Positions 35,994 to 45,715 are shown, numbered from the stretch's first letter. The stretch is DNA of 64,000 bases from Betaproteobacteria bacterium HGW-Betaproteobacteria-9 (GCA_002842215.1 PHCC01000005.1:62001-126000), one strand, 5' to 3'. The notes: generated by a model from the letters alone, not told the origin. Numbers and translations are program-made.

Positions 35994-36608
35994 TCAGCGC
36001 AGGCCAGCAATGTAATCCGACACCGCCTGGATTTCTCGGTCGTTCAACTTGGCGGCCACACCGGTCATCTGGATGTGGTTCGCACGCGTGCCGTCCCGGA
36101 AGGCCTTGAGCTGGGTCGCCGTATAACCGGCGTGCTGCCCTTTCAAGCGCGGATACTGTGAGGGAATGCCGGCGCCGGTGGGGCTGTGGCAACCCGCACA
36201 GGCCGCGATCTGGCGATCAGCGATACCGCCGCGGTAGATGCGCTCACCCAATCGAACCAAGTCCTTGTCCGTCGCGAAGCCTTCGCGTGCCTTTTGATCG
36301 GCCAGCCACCAGGCGATGTTGCGCATGTCATCATCGGACAGCGCCGCGACCATGCCCTGCATGATCGGGTTGGCCCGTTTGCCGGACTTGAATTCCAGCA
36401 GCTGCTTGACCAGGTACTCTGGATGCTGCTGCGCCAACATTGGATTCTCTGGAATCACCGAATTCCCGTCGGCTGCGTGGCAGGCCACACAAACCTGCCC
36501 ATAGGTGGTGGCACCCTTGGCAGCATCGGGTTTGACCGACTGCGCATGTGCACTGAACGACAGGGCTGCAGCGGCAGCCACGCAAAGGAAAGAAACGGGC
36601 AATTTCAT
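35994..36608 (-). CDS. Di-heme cytochrome c4
   Basis: Periplasmic electron carrier of 204 residues. A signal peptide (KLPVSFLCVAAAAALSFSAHA) is followed by two cytochrome c domains, each with a CXXCH site (CVACH and CAGCH) and later Met ligands (NPIMQGM; HIQMTGV). Cytochrome c4 usually donates electrons to cbb3-type oxidases. It sits upstream of resBC, which makes heme attachment possible. ATG at 36608 is chosen; the track start lies upstream of the signal peptide. Confidence 0.94.
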   Translation of the reverse strand: MKLPVSFLCVAAAAALSFSAHAQSVKPDAAKGATTYGQVCVACHAADGNSVIPENPMLAQQHPEYLVKQLLEFKSGKRANPIMQGMVAALSDDDMRNIAWWLADQKAREGFATDKDLVRLGERIYRGGIADRQIAACAGCHSPTGAGIPSQYPRLKGQHAGYTATQLKAFRDGTRANHIQMTGVAAKLNDREIQAVSDYIAGLR

Positions 36609-36705
36609 GTCGGGGCGGCGTCGTTTGCGACGCGTCGGTTTGAAGAAGTTCGCGGCTTTCGTGCCGTACAGCATTCGATTTTACAATGCCTCACAGGATA
36701 CCCAA

Positions 36706-37491
36706 ATGACTCAAGTCAAGAATACCGCCACCGCCTCGGACACCACCCCATCCAGCACCCCCAACGTGCATGGGCCCGAGGGCGTCGAAAACGCAGCGCG
36801 TCCCGATATCAAGAGCCTGCACGGATGGCTGCACACTGCCCGATTTCTCACGACGGCGCCCCAGCTGGAACACCTGCCCACGCTGGATGTTCCCGAGGTG
36901 GCTTTTGTGGGTCGCTCCAATGCAGGCAAATCCACCTGCATCAACACACTGACCCAACAAAAGCGCCTGGCTTTTGCGTCGAAGACGCCTGGGCGCACGC
37001 AAAGCATCAACCTGTTCTCGCTGGGCAAGCAGGGACAGACCGACGCCGTGCTGGCCGACTTGCCGGGCTATGGGTACGCTGCTGTGCCGCGCGAAGCCAA
37101 GCTGCGCTGGCAGCGCGTGATGGGCAACTACCTCATGACGCGCGAAAACCTCAAGGCCGTGGTGTTGCTGTGCGACCCCCGCCTGGGTTTGACCGAGCTG
37201 GATGAAATTCTGCTGGACGTGATCCGCCCCCGGGTGCAGAGCGGCCTGAAGTTCGTGATCCTCTTGACCAAGTCGGACAAGCTCACGCGTGCTGAGGCCA
37301 ACAAGGCTCTCTCGATCGCGAAGCTGCAGTGCGGCGGTGGTGAGGCCCGCCTGTTCTCAGCTCTGAAGAAGCAGGGACTGGACGAAATGGCGAGGCTCTT
37401 GTGGGACTGGACCCATGGCGAGCCCGTGGCGCCCCTGGAACAAGCCCCAGCGGTTGCAGAAGAAGACGACGAACCTCCGGCACTGGACTGA
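36706..37491 (+). CDS. engB: Ribosome-biogenesis GTP-binding protein EngB (YihA/YsxC)
   Basis: GTPase needed for large-subunit ribosome assembly. G motifs: GRSNAGKST (G1), the TPGRTQ switch region, DLPGYG (G3) and TKSD (G4). The domain begins around residue 45 after a Thr/Ser/Pro-rich lead, and there is an acidic tail (EEDDEPPALD). 261 residues with the start MTQVKNTATA. Divergent from the cytochrome c4 gene, with about 97 bases between them. Confidence 0.95.
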   Translation: MTQVKNTATASDTTPSSTPNVHGPEGVENAARPDIKSLHGWLHTARFLTTAPQLEHLPTLDVPEVAFVGRSNAGKSTCINTLTQQKRLAFASKTPGRTQSINLFSLGKQGQTDAVLADLPGYGYAAVPREAKLRWQRVMGNYLMTRENLKAVVLLCDPRLGLTELDEILLDVIRPRVQSGLKFVILLTKSDKLTRAEANKALSIAKLQCGGGEARLFSALKKQGLDEMARLLWDWTHGEPVAPLEQAPAVAEEDDEPPALD

Positions 37492-37546
37492 GCTCAGCCG
37501 ATCGGGCGGCACTCGCCGTCAGACGCTCACCGGGTTGCCGCCGTAT

Positions 37547-38473
37547 TCAACGACGTCCATAGGGAGACGCTTCACCCGCCGGTCGCGTCTTGAAGCGTTT
37601 GTGCACCCAGTAGTACTGTTCAGGCATGGTTGCGATCATCTGTTCCAGGTAGTGGTTCATCAGCGCGGTATCGGCCACCGCGTCACCACCGGGATAGCCG
37701 TCCCAGCCGGGGAGCACCTCCACGTCGTAACCGCTGGGCGTCATCCGGCTGATGACTGGCACCACGCGCGCACGTCCCATCTGGGCCAGCCGCGGCAGGG
37801 TGGGCACGGTGGCGGTGCTCACCCCGAAAAACGGAACGAACACCGACTCCGCCGGCCCCATGTCCATGTCCGGCAAAAGGTACAGCACCTCCCCCGCGCG
37901 CAACGCCTGCACCAGCGAGCGCATGCTCTGGTGCTTTTCGACCAGCCTGACCGAGCCGTACCGCAGCCGACCCGCCCGAATCCACTGATCCACGGCCACA
38001 TTGCGTTGCCGGGCGTACAGGCTGATGAACTTGCGCGGAAACCCCAGAGCCAGTGCGGTCCCGCCGGCGTCCAGTCCCACGAAGTGCGGCGCGAACACCA
38101 GAATCGGCCCGTCGGTGGCCAGTTCATGGACCGCCCCGACCAGCCTCAGGCGACGTCGGGTCACCGCTTCACTGGCTTCCCAGACCCAGCTCCGGTCCAG
38201 CCAGGATTGCGCGAAATACACAAAATGCCGGCGCACAGCGCGGTTACGCTCAGCCTCGCTGTCCCGAGGGAAACACAGCGCCCAGTTGGTGCGAGCAATG
38301 CCCCGGCGCCGAGCAGCCACCAGATGCAACACCTGCCCCGACAGCCAGCCCAGACCACGCACGTATGACAAGGGCAAAAGGGCCAGCAAGCGCATGAAAC
38401 CCACGCCCAGTCGACCACCCCAGGTTTTGGAGCCCGATGGACTGTGATGAGTTGGGGGGGGGATTGTGGGCAT
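37547..38473 (-). CDS. LpxL/HtrB-family lipid A biosynthesis acyltransferase (first of two)
   Basis: Membrane-associated late acyltransferase that adds a secondary acyl chain to lipid A. The catalytic HX4(D/E) appears as HFVGLD (APHFVGLDAGG), with the later DMDMGPAESVFVPFFG and ISRMTPSGYDVEVLPGW typical of the family. The C terminus YYWVHKRFKTRP is also characteristic. 308 residues. A paralogue follows upstream on the same strand; specificity for each cannot be assigned. Confidence 0.9.
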   Translation of the reverse strand: MPTIPPPTHHSPSGSKTWGGRLGVGFMRLLALLPLSYVRGLGWLSGQVLHLVAARRRGIARTNWALCFPRDSEAERNRAVRRHFVYFAQSWLDRSWVWEASEAVTRRRLRLVGAVHELATDGPILVFAPHFVGLDAGGTALALGFPRKFISLYARQRNVAVDQWIRAGRLRYGSVRLVEKHQSMRSLVQALRAGEVLYLLPDMDMGPAESVFVPFFGVSTATVPTLPRLAQMGRARVVPVISRMTPSGYDVEVLPGWDGYPGGDAVADTALMNHYLEQMIATMPEQYYWVHKRFKTRPAGEASPYGRR

Positions 38474-38501
38474 GAATGACTGCGGTGAGCGCCGGGCCGT
38501 T

Positions 38502-39383
38502 TCAGCGCTGGGGCTTAGCGCCGGTGTCCGGGGACTCGGGTGGACGGGGTTGCTTGTAGCGATCGTACGACCAGAGGTATTGGGCCGGCGATTCTCGCAC
38601 CAGCATCTCCATGGCCTGGTTGATCTGTCTGGCTGCCGTTTGCGGGTCGCTGCTCAGACCGTGCTCAGCCAGGCCCGGGAAGGGGCGCACATGCACCAGG
38701 AACCCGCGCCCCCAGGAGAGCCGCTCGCCCCAGATCAACACCGGCTGCACGCCTGGCGTCCGTGCCAGGCGGGCCGACAAGGTCATGGTGTAGGCCTCAC
38801 GCCCGAAGTACGGCGCCCAAACTCCTTGGCCCGCGGGCGGCACCTGATCCGGCAGCAGCCCCACGGCCTGCCCGGTCTTGAGCGCCTTGATGAGTTGCTT
38901 CACGCCGGCCAGCGTGGTCGGCGCCGTCAACAGGCCCGGGCGCTCACGGGAATGGGCCACCAGATCCCGCAGCCAGGGTTGGCGCGAGGGGCGAAACAGC
39001 ACGGTGGTGGTCATGCGCTCACCGAAACGCTGCGCCACCGCCTGCGCCGTGATTTCAAAACAACCCAGGTGGGGCGTCAGGAACAGCACGCCAGAGCCGT
39101 GGGCCATCGCCGCTTCGATCAGGGAAGCCCCTTCCCAGCCCACTTTCATCGGGGCTCCCAACCACAACCGGGTGGTTTCTACGGCCATCTTGCCCGCTTC
39201 GCCCACCGAAGCCAGCGCCACCCCGCGGGAAAAACCGGCCTGGCGAACATGGGCCATCAAGCGGCGCCGGTAGCGGGGTGACAACAGGAAGCTCAGCCAG
39301 CCCACCATCCAGCCTGCTGCGTGCAGCACAGGCAGCGGCATGTGTGAAAAAAAACGGAAAAGCAGTTGAAAGAGGACGGTCAC
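38502..39383 (-). CDS. LpxL/HtrB-family lipid A biosynthesis acyltransferase (second)
   Basis: Second late acyltransferase of lipid A. The catalytic motif is HLGCFE (TPHLGCFEITAQ), and LLPDQVPPAGQGVWAPYFG and YLWSYDRYKQP match the family. 293 residues, with one N-terminal hydrophobic region (LFRFFSHMPLPVLHAAGWMVGWLSFLL). It precedes the first paralogue on the minus strand by about 28 bases. Divergent from metK. Confidence 0.9.
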   Translation of the reverse strand: MTVLFQLLFRFFSHMPLPVLHAAGWMVGWLSFLLSPRYRRRLMAHVRQAGFSRGVALASVGEAGKMAVETTRLWLGAPMKVGWEGASLIEAAMAHGSGVLFLTPHLGCFEITAQAVAQRFGERMTTTVLFRPSRQPWLRDLVAHSRERPGLLTAPTTLAGVKQLIKALKTGQAVGLLPDQVPPAGQGVWAPYFGREAYTMTLSARLARTPGVQPVLIWGERLSWGRGFLVHVRPFPGLAEHGLSSDPQTAARQINQAMEMLVRESPAQYLWSYDRYKQPRPPESPDTGAKPQR

Positions 39384-39507
39384 GAAATGCTCAAGAGGCC
39401 AGCATGGCCGTCGAAATATACCGGTGGTGGGCGCACAACCGGTGGCGGCAACAGGGCATGGTGTGCAGCACGGCTACCGAAACCCACGCTTGATCTAAAA
39501 TCCTGAC

Positions 39508-39562
39508 ATCGCCGAGTTATTGAACTAATTGCGGGGCGATTCACAAATTCCGCTAAAGCGTT
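39508..39562 (+). ncRNA. Putative SAM-II-type riboswitch aptamer upstream of metK
   Basis: In the metK leader a stem ATCGCC/GGCGAT encloses a 21-base loop ending ATTGCGG. Exactly eleven bases after the stem comes GCTAAA, with AAAT at positions 5-8 of that spacer. This stem, ATTGC loop, 11-base spacer and GCTAAA order is the layout I recall for SAM-II/SAM-V H-type pseudoknots. GCGG in the loop can pair with CCGC just before TAAA to close the pseudoknot. A regulator of SAM synthetase would fit. It was identified by eye only. Confidence 0.6.
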
Positions 39563-39614
39563 CGCCGAACCCAGAAGACCGGCAACGCCGATCAACCAAT
39601 TCTGGAGTTTATAC

Positions 39615-40796
39615 ATGGCGAACGACTTTCTCTTCACGTCCGAATCCGTCTCTGAAGGCCACCCCGACAAGGTGGCTGACCAGATTTCCGACGCGATCCT
39701 CGATGCAATCTTCAAGCAGGACCCGCGCAGCCGCGTGGCCGCCGAGACGCTGACCAACACCGGCCTGGTGGTGCTCGCGGGTGAAATCACCACCAACGCG
39801 CACGTGGACTACATCCAGGTCGCGCGCGACACCATCAAGCGCATCGGCTACGACAACACCGATTACGGCATCGACTACAAGGGCTGCGCAGTGCTGGTGG
39901 CCTACGACAAACAATCGAACGACATCGCCCAGGGCGTGGACCACGCGTCTGACGATCACCTCAACACCGGCGCCGGTGACCAGGGTCTGATGTTCGGTTA
40001 CGCCTGCGACGAGACGCCCGAACTGATGCCCGCGCCGATCTACTACGCGCACCGACTGATGGAGCGCCAGGCCCAGCTGCGCAAGGACGGCCGCCTGCCC
40101 TTCCTGCGGCCCGACGCCAAGAGCCAGGTGACCATGCGCTACGTGGACGGCAAGCCGCACAGCATCGACACCGTCGTGCTGTCCACCCAGCACAGCCCGG
40201 ACCAGAGCGAGAACCAGCACCAGATGAAGGCCTCGTTCACCGAAGCCATCATCGAAGAAATCATCAAACCGGTGCTGCCCAAGGAATGGCTGCAGAACAC
40301 CAAGTACTTGATCAACCCGACCGGCCGCTTCGTCATCGGCGGGCCGCAGGGTGACTGTGGCCTGACCGGCCGCAAGATCATTGTGGACACCTACGGTGGC
40401 GCTTGCCCGCACGGCGGTGGCGCGTTCTCCGGTAAGGACCCGAGCAAGGTGGACCGCTCGGCCGCTTACGCCGCGCGCTACGTGGCCAAGAACATCGTCG
40501 CCGCCGGTCTCGCCAAGCAGTGCCAGATCCAGGTGGCATACGCCATCGGCGTGGCCAAGCCAATGAACATCACGGTCTACACCGAAGGCACGGGCGTGAT
40601 CAGTGACGAGAAGCTTTCCGCGCTGGTGAACGAGCACTTCGACCTGCGCCCCAAAGGCATCATCCAGATGCTGGATCTGCTGCGCCCGATCTACGAAAAG
40701 ACCGCCGCCTACGGCCACTTCGGCCGCGAAGAGCCCGAGTTCGCCTGGGAAAAGACGGACAAAGCGCAGGCGCTGCGCGCAGCGGCCGGCCTGTAA
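39615..40796 (+). CDS. metK: S-adenosylmethionine synthetase
   Basis: Makes SAM from methionine and ATP. Visible: [24 protein letters not shown] (methionine/ATP site), [12 protein letters not shown], the later [20 protein letters not shown] and [19 protein letters not shown]. 393 residues, normal length. A clear ribosome site TGGAG lies eight bases before ATG. A terminator follows about 120 bases after the stop, so it is monocistronic. Confidence 0.98.
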   Translation: MANDFLFTSESVSEGHPDKVADQISDAILDAIFKQDPRSRVAAETLTNTGLVVLAGEITTNAHVDYIQVARDTIKRIGYDNTDYGIDYKGCAVLVAYDKQSNDIAQGVDHASDDHLNTGAGDQGLMFGYACDETPELMPAPIYYAHRLMERQAQLRKDGRLPFLRPDAKSQVTMRYVDGKPHSIDTVVLSTQHSPDQSENQHQMKASFTEAIIEEIIKPVLPKEWLQNTKYLINPTGRFVIGGPQGDCGLTGRKIIVDTYGGACPHGGGAFSGKDPSKVDRSAAYAARYVAKNIVAAGLAKQCQIQVAYAIGVAKPMNITVYTEGTGVISDEKLSALVNEHFDLRPKGIIQMLDLLRPIYEKTAAYGHFGREEPEFAWEKTDKAQALRAAAGL

Positions 40797-40914
40797 AGCC
40801 GGCTTCTTTGACGCATCCCATGAAATCCACAACAAGGGATGCACCATGACCCAGTGTGAGAAAGACCATAAACATTCGTTGGTTATGTAAGCAAGCACCA
40901 ACATACGTCCAAAA

Positions 40915-40943
40915 GCCCCAGGTCTGCCACTGGGGGTTTTTTT
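40915..40943 (+). terminator. Rho-independent terminator of metK
   Basis: CCCCAG-gtctgcca-CTGGGG hairpin followed by a run of seven T. It lies about 120 bases after the metK stop; the 270 bases between metK and the next gene hold no other gene. Confidence 0.85.
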
Positions 40944-41068
40944 GACTTTAAAAATGGTGTTGTATTGCTTGAGTAGCACGCACAGGCCTGAATTTTTCCT
41001 CCCGGTGTCCGATATGAACGGTACAGAATTGAACCGCTGTGCACCGCAACGACCTGGAGCTTTCAACC

Positions 41069-43144
41069 ATGGATACCACTGACGGCCTGGACCGGAACGA
41101 CCTCGCCAACCCTGAACTTGAGCGGTTGGTGGCCCAGCGCACCCAGGAGCTGGAACGCGCACTGGCGCGTGCCCAGTCGCTCTACGAGCAAGCACCCAGC
41201 GGCCATTTGTCGCTGGACGCCGACCTTCGCCTCGTCAACATCAACCAGACGCTGCTGAACTGGCTGGGCTATGCGCGCGAAGAAGTGATCAACGAACTGG
41301 ATCTGTTCGCACTGATCGACCCCTCGTGGCGCGGTCTGTTGCAGGCGCGCATGGAATCGCTGAGGCAATCTGGGCACACGCTGCCTATGGAGATCGAGGT
41401 GCAACGCAAAGACGGCACACGGTTCCAGGCCTTGTTCTCGTCGACCGCTGTCAACGACGAGCACGGCGCCTTCCTGCATACCAACACCACTGTGATGGAC
41501 ATCAGCGACCGCAAAGCCGCTGAACAACGCGTGGCCGCTCACGACGGCTTCCTGCAGACCATCACCGACCGTATCCCGGTGCGGCTGGCCTACTACGACA
41601 AAGACCTGATCTGCCGGTTCTCCAATTCCGCACACGCACGCCGCTACGGCAAGATGCCCAGCGAACTGGTCGGCACCCACCTGAGTCAGGTGGTGCGCGC
41701 CGAGCTGATGCCCGAGATCCTGCCGCACTTTGCCGAGGCACTCAGCGGTCAACCGCAGAACTTCGAAGCCGAGCGCCTCGCCCACGACGGCACCACCAGC
41801 TTCTATGAAATCCACTACATCCCCGACTTCCAGCACGGCATGGTCGAAGGCATCTTCATCGAGATGCACGACATCAGCGAACGCCGACGTACCGAGGAAT
41901 TCGTGCTCGAAGCCAACCGCGATCTGGAAGAACGGGTGCGGGAACGCAGCGCCGAGCTGTTCCAGAGCGAGCAGCGCTACCGGCTGATGGTCGATGCGAT
42001 ACAGGACCACTGCATCTACTTCGTGGACGAAAACGGGGCGGTGACCGAGTGGACCGAGAGCGCCCAGCGACTGCACGGCCATTCCCGCGCCCAGATGCTG
42101 GGTGAGCCCTACACCAAGCTGCTGGCCACCGACAACGCTGGCGAGGACGAGGTGAATCCGGAACAGGTTCTGCGCCTGGCCAAATCCCACGGTCAATGGG
42201 AAACCCGCGGCTGGCGGCTGCGCGACGACGGCTCGCGCTTCTGGGCCCACACCGTGCTGACCGCGCTGCGCAACGAAGCGGGTGAGCTGCAGGGGTTGTC
42301 CAGCATCACGCGCGACATGACCGCAGCCAAGAGTCTGGAGGACGTGATGAACGACCTCAACCGCGAACTCGAAAAACGCGTGGCCGAACGCACGCAGCAA
42401 CTGGTGGCGGCCAACAAGGACCTCGACGTGTTCTCGCACATGGTGTCGCACGACCTGCGCGCACCGCTGCGCCACATCGCCAGCTTTGTCAGCCTGCTGC
42501 AGGAGCAGATGGGCGAATCCAGCGACAGCCTGGCGCTGCAATACCTCAACTCGATTGCCAAGGCCAGCAAGCGCATGAGCATCATGATCGAGGGTCTGCT
42601 CGAATACGCCCGGCTCGGGCGGGTGGCGATCGAGGCGCAGCCGGTGCCGCTGGCGCCGCTGCTCGACGGCGTGATCGCCCACCTGAAGCAGGAGAATCCC
42701 CATCGCTCGATCGAATGGGTGGTGGAGGGAGACCTGCCGGTCGTGCGCGGCGATGCGATGTTGCTGGCCGAAGTGTTCAGCAACATGCTGAACAACTCCG
42801 TGAAATACACCCGCACCCGCGAACACGCCCGCATCGAAATTGGCTGGAAGGTCAACCCGGTGGGCGGACGCACCTTCTTCATCCATGACAACGGCGTGGG
42901 GTTCGATCTGGAAAAAGCCCACAACCTGTTTGTGATGTTCCAGCGGCAACACCACTCCATGGACTTCGAGGGCAATGGCACCGGCCTCGCGCTGTCCCAG
43001 CGCATCATCGAACGCCACGCCGGCCGTATCTGGGCCGAAACCGCTCCCGGTGAAGGCTGCACCTTCTACTTCACCCTGCCTTTCGAGGGTCTGGAACACG
43101 AGCTGGACTTTCCCAAGTCGTCACTCGCGGAACTGTCGATCTGA
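41069..43144 (+). CDS. Orphan PAS-domain sensor histidine kinase
   Basis: Probable cytoplasmic sensor kinase of 691 residues with no membrane segment. Order: short coiled lead, PAS 1 (LYEQAPSGHLSLDADLRLVNINQTLLNWLGY), PAS 2 (DRIPVRLAYYDKDLICRFSNSAHARRYG), coiled linker, PAS 3 (MVDAIQDHCIYFVDENGAVTEWTESAQRLHG), and a HisKA domain with the phospho-His in FSHMVSHDLRAPLRHI. The HATPase domain follows (N box NMLNNSVKYT, G1 DNGVGFD, G2 GTGLALS). This resembles phytochrome-type kinases without the chromophore domain. No response regulator is adjacent. ATG at 41069 has GGAG nine bases upstream. Confidence 0.93.
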   Translation: MDTTDGLDRNDLANPELERLVAQRTQELERALARAQSLYEQAPSGHLSLDADLRLVNINQTLLNWLGYAREEVINELDLFALIDPSWRGLLQARMESLRQSGHTLPMEIEVQRKDGTRFQALFSSTAVNDEHGAFLHTNTTVMDISDRKAAEQRVAAHDGFLQTITDRIPVRLAYYDKDLICRFSNSAHARRYGKMPSELVGTHLSQVVRAELMPEILPHFAEALSGQPQNFEAERLAHDGTTSFYEIHYIPDFQHGMVEGIFIEMHDISERRRTEEFVLEANRDLEERVRERSAELFQSEQRYRLMVDAIQDHCIYFVDENGAVTEWTESAQRLHGHSRAQMLGEPYTKLLATDNAGEDEVNPEQVLRLAKSHGQWETRGWRLRDDGSRFWAHTVLTALRNEAGELQGLSSITRDMTAAKSLEDVMNDLNRELEKRVAERTQQLVAANKDLDVFSHMVSHDLRAPLRHIASFVSLLQEQMGESSDSLALQYLNSIAKASKRMSIMIEGLLEYARLGRVAIEAQPVPLAPLLDGVIAHLKQENPHRSIEWVVEGDLPVVRGDAMLLAEVFSNMLNNSVKYTRTREHARIEIGWKVNPVGGRTFFIHDNGVGFDLEKAHNLFVMFQRQHHSMDFEGNGTGLALSQRIIERHAGRIWAETAPGEGCTFYFTLPFEGLEHELDFPKSSLAELSI

Positions 43145-43192
43145 CGGCGCTCGATCCTGAAACCGACGGGTTCGCGCCACCACAATGAGCGC

Positions 43193-44008
43193 GTGAACCC
43201 AGCCGATCCCACCGCCATTCCCCGTCCATCTTTGCAGAGCCTGTTCGCCCTGCATGGGCAAACCGCCATCGTCACCGGCGCCAGCCGCGGCCTCGGGCTG
43301 TCCATGGCCTGCGCTCTGGCGGCCCATGGCGCCAGCGTGTGGCTCAACGGCCGCGACCCCGTGAGCTTGCTGTCTGCGGTGGCTCGGTGCAAGGACGCCG
43401 GTCAGAGCAACGGCGGCAGCGCCCACCCGCTGCCCTTTGACGTGGGCGACGAGGCAGCCGCCACCCGCGCCGTTACCCAAGTGTTGGCCAGCGAAGGCCG
43501 CATCGACATCCTGGTCAACAACGTCGGCCAGCGCCGACGCCAGCCCTTGACCGAACTGCCTGCCCAGGCCCTGCGCGACCTGCTCGAAACCAACCTGGTT
43601 GCCGCCTGGCACCTGTGCCGGGAAGTCGCGCAACCGATGCGCGCCCAGGGTCGGGGGCGCATCATCAACGTGACCTCCATCGCTGGCCCCATTGCCCGCG
43701 CCGGCGACGCCGCCTACACCACCAGCAAGGGTGGCCTGGAAGCCATGACCCGCGCTCTGGCCGCTGAACTCGGACCCGAGGGCATTAACGTCAACGCCAT
43801 CGCACCGGGCTACTTCGCAACCGAGACCAACAGCGCGATGCAGCAAGACGCCCAGACGCTGGCCTGGCTGCGCCAACGCAGCTCACTCGGCCGCTGGGGG
43901 CAGCCCGATGAAATCGCCGGGGCGGCCGTGTTCCTGGCGAGTCCCGCGGCCAGTTACGTCACCGGCCAGGTGCTCGTGGTGGACGGTGGCTACCTCGCTC
44001 ACTTCTGA
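43193..44008 (+). CDS. Short-chain dehydrogenase/reductase
   Basis: NAD(P)-dependent Rossmann-fold oxidoreductase of 271 residues. Motifs: TGASRGLG cofactor site, NNVGQRRRQP (NNXG), Ser in VTSIAG, catalytic YTTSK, and the C-terminal ASYVTGQVLVVDGGY. An N-terminal NGRDP after the second strand suggests NADPH preference, as in gluconate 5-dehydrogenase or 3-oxoacyl-ACP reductase-like members; the substrate is unknown. The start is GTG at 43193. It follows the kinase by 48 bases and may be co-transcribed. Confidence 0.88.
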   Translation: MNPADPTAIPRPSLQSLFALHGQTAIVTGASRGLGLSMACALAAHGASVWLNGRDPVSLLSAVARCKDAGQSNGGSAHPLPFDVGDEAAATRAVTQVLASEGRIDILVNNVGQRRRQPLTELPAQALRDLLETNLVAAWHLCREVAQPMRAQGRGRIINVTSIAGPIARAGDAAYTTSKGGLEAMTRALAAELGPEGINVNAIAPGYFATETNSAMQQDAQTLAWLRQRSSLGRWGQPDEIAGAAVFLASPAASYVTGQVLVVDGGYLAHF

Positions 44009-44056
44009 AACCGCACACAGGCCGTCCCCACAACAGACCACCCGGCCCAAACGGTG

Positions 44057-45490
44057 TCAGCGTGGCACCAGGAAGACCGATTTTTCGTCGAGCTGGATCG
44101 CTGCCTCGGTGGTGGACTGCAACTTGAACACGATGGGGTGCGAACCACTGGACGCACCCGGTGGCACCTGCACCCGCACAGCCAGGGTGCGCACCTCGGT
44201 CGGCAACACCTCCACCCTGGCTTCGGAAGCGATCACGATGCCATCCATGCCGTCCACGCCCAGTTCCACCACCTGTTTCGCTTCGGTGGCGTTCATGATC
44301 TGCAGCCGGAACACGTTCTCGATGCGGCCCTGTTCGACCATGCGGGCGAGTGCGCCACGGTCCCGGATCACGTCCACCTTCATCGGCACGCGCCTGTAGA
44401 GGCTCACACCGACGGCGATGGCGATGGCGGTCAGCACCGTGGTGTAGATCAGCACCCGCGGGCGCAGCGCCCGGCGGATGATCTGCGCCTTGTCCCAGCC
44501 GCCGGTCATGGCGTTTTGTGTCGAGTACTTGACCAGGCCGCGGGCATAACCAAACTTGTCCATCACGTCGTCGCACACGTCAGCGCAGGCGCCGCAACCG
44601 ATGCACTCGTACTGCAAGCCCTTGCGGATGTCGATGCCGGTGGGGCAGACCTGCACGCACAAGGTGCAGTCCACACACGAACCCAGGCCCTTTTCTTTCG
44701 GGTCCACCTTCTTGCCGCGCGAACCACGCGGCTCGCCTCGGGTGGTGTCGTAGGTGACGATCAGGGTGTCCTTGTCGAACATGGCACTCTGGAAGCGTGC
44801 ATAGGGGCACATGTATTTGCAGACCTGCTCGCGCATGAAACCGGCGTTGCCATAGGTGGCAAAGCCGTAGAAGAAGATCCAGAAGGTCTGCCAGGCGCCC
44901 AGCGAACCGGACACCACGTCAGCCGCCTGACCCCGAATGGGGGTGAAGTAACCGACGAAAGTGAAACCGGTCCAGAGCGCAAACAGGATCCACGCGGTGT
45001 GCTTGACGGCCTTGCGGCCAGCCTTGACGCCTGACAGCGGCGCCTCGTCCATCCGGATGCGGGCCGAGCGGTCGCCCTCGATCTTTTTTTCGATCCACAA
45101 GAAGACCTCGGTGTAGACCGTCTGCGGGCAGGCGTAGCCGCACCACAGGCGCCCGGCCACGGCCGTGAACAGGAAGAGCGAGAGCGCCGCCATCACCAGC
45201 AAACCGGTGAGGTAGATGAAATCCTGTGGGTAGAGCACCAGCCCACCCAGGTAGAACCGGCGTGACAGCAGGTCAAACAGGATGGCCTGGCGGCCGTTCC
45301 AGTTCAGCCAGGGCAGACCATAAAAAACGATCTGCGTGACCCACACCATGGCCCAGCGCCAACGGGTGAAGAAGCCCGAGACCGAACGCGGGTGGATTTT
45401 CTTGTGCGACTCGTAGAGCGAAACCTCATGCTCGCTGGGCTCATCCTCGGGCACGGGGCCCAGGGGTTGGTTGGCGGTGGTCGTGGACAT
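44057..45490 (-). CDS. ccoG: Cytochrome c oxidase accessory protein CcoG (RdxA/FixG)
   Basis: Membrane Fe-S protein linked to copper delivery and maturation of cbb3-type oxidase. Several helices are present, with GRLWCGYACPQTVYTEVFLWIE, the CKYMCPYARFQ site, two ferredoxin-type clusters (CVDCTLCVQVCPTGIDIRKG; CIGCGACADVCDDVMDKFGY), then a helix and a C-terminal Ig-like FixG domain. 477 residues from MSTTTANQ. No cbb3 genes are in the window, although cytochrome c4 and resBC lie 8-12 kb away. Confidence 0.94.
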   Translation of the reverse strand: MSTTTANQPLGPVPEDEPSEHEVSLYESHKKIHPRSVSGFFTRWRWAMVWVTQIVFYGLPWLNWNGRQAILFDLLSRRFYLGGLVLYPQDFIYLTGLLVMAALSLFLFTAVAGRLWCGYACPQTVYTEVFLWIEKKIEGDRSARIRMDEAPLSGVKAGRKAVKHTAWILFALWTGFTFVGYFTPIRGQAADVVSGSLGAWQTFWIFFYGFATYGNAGFMREQVCKYMCPYARFQSAMFDKDTLIVTYDTTRGEPRGSRGKKVDPKEKGLGSCVDCTLCVQVCPTGIDIRKGLQYECIGCGACADVCDDVMDKFGYARGLVKYSTQNAMTGGWDKAQIIRRALRPRVLIYTTVLTAIAIAVGVSLYRRVPMKVDVIRDRGALARMVEQGRIENVFRLQIMNATEAKQVVELGVDGMDGIVIASEARVEVLPTEVRTLAVRVQVPPGASSGSHPIVFKLQSTTEAAIQLDEKSVFLVPR

Positions 45491-45715
45491 AGGTGCTTTC
45501 TTGCGGGTGCCGCTGTGTGGGGTGTCTGGCGCCGAACGCCAGACTGGTGTGCGCACCGGCCCCTGTTCCAAGAACCGTGCCAGTTCACGAAATCACCAAG
45601 AATCAAGGACTTGCAACACCTGGTGAACCATTTTCGGATCTGGAAATCAGTAAAACGACAAATATGACACCAACTCATGAAAACCCTCTGGACGGGGATA
45701 AAACCGCTACGCCCC

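Noticed and set aside
37492-37546. Possible remnant of hemB or another gene between engB and the first acyltransferase (reverse reading VVEYGGNPVSV)
   Set aside because: Only about eleven codons and no family match; chance.
40846-40890. 14-codon ORF (MTQCEKDHKHSLVM) between metK and its terminator
   Set aside because: Too short, no clear ribosome site, and no known leader-peptide pattern.
41063-43099. 678-residue minus-strand ORF opposite the kinase
   Set aside because: Antisense frame of a GC-rich gene; no recognisable domain.
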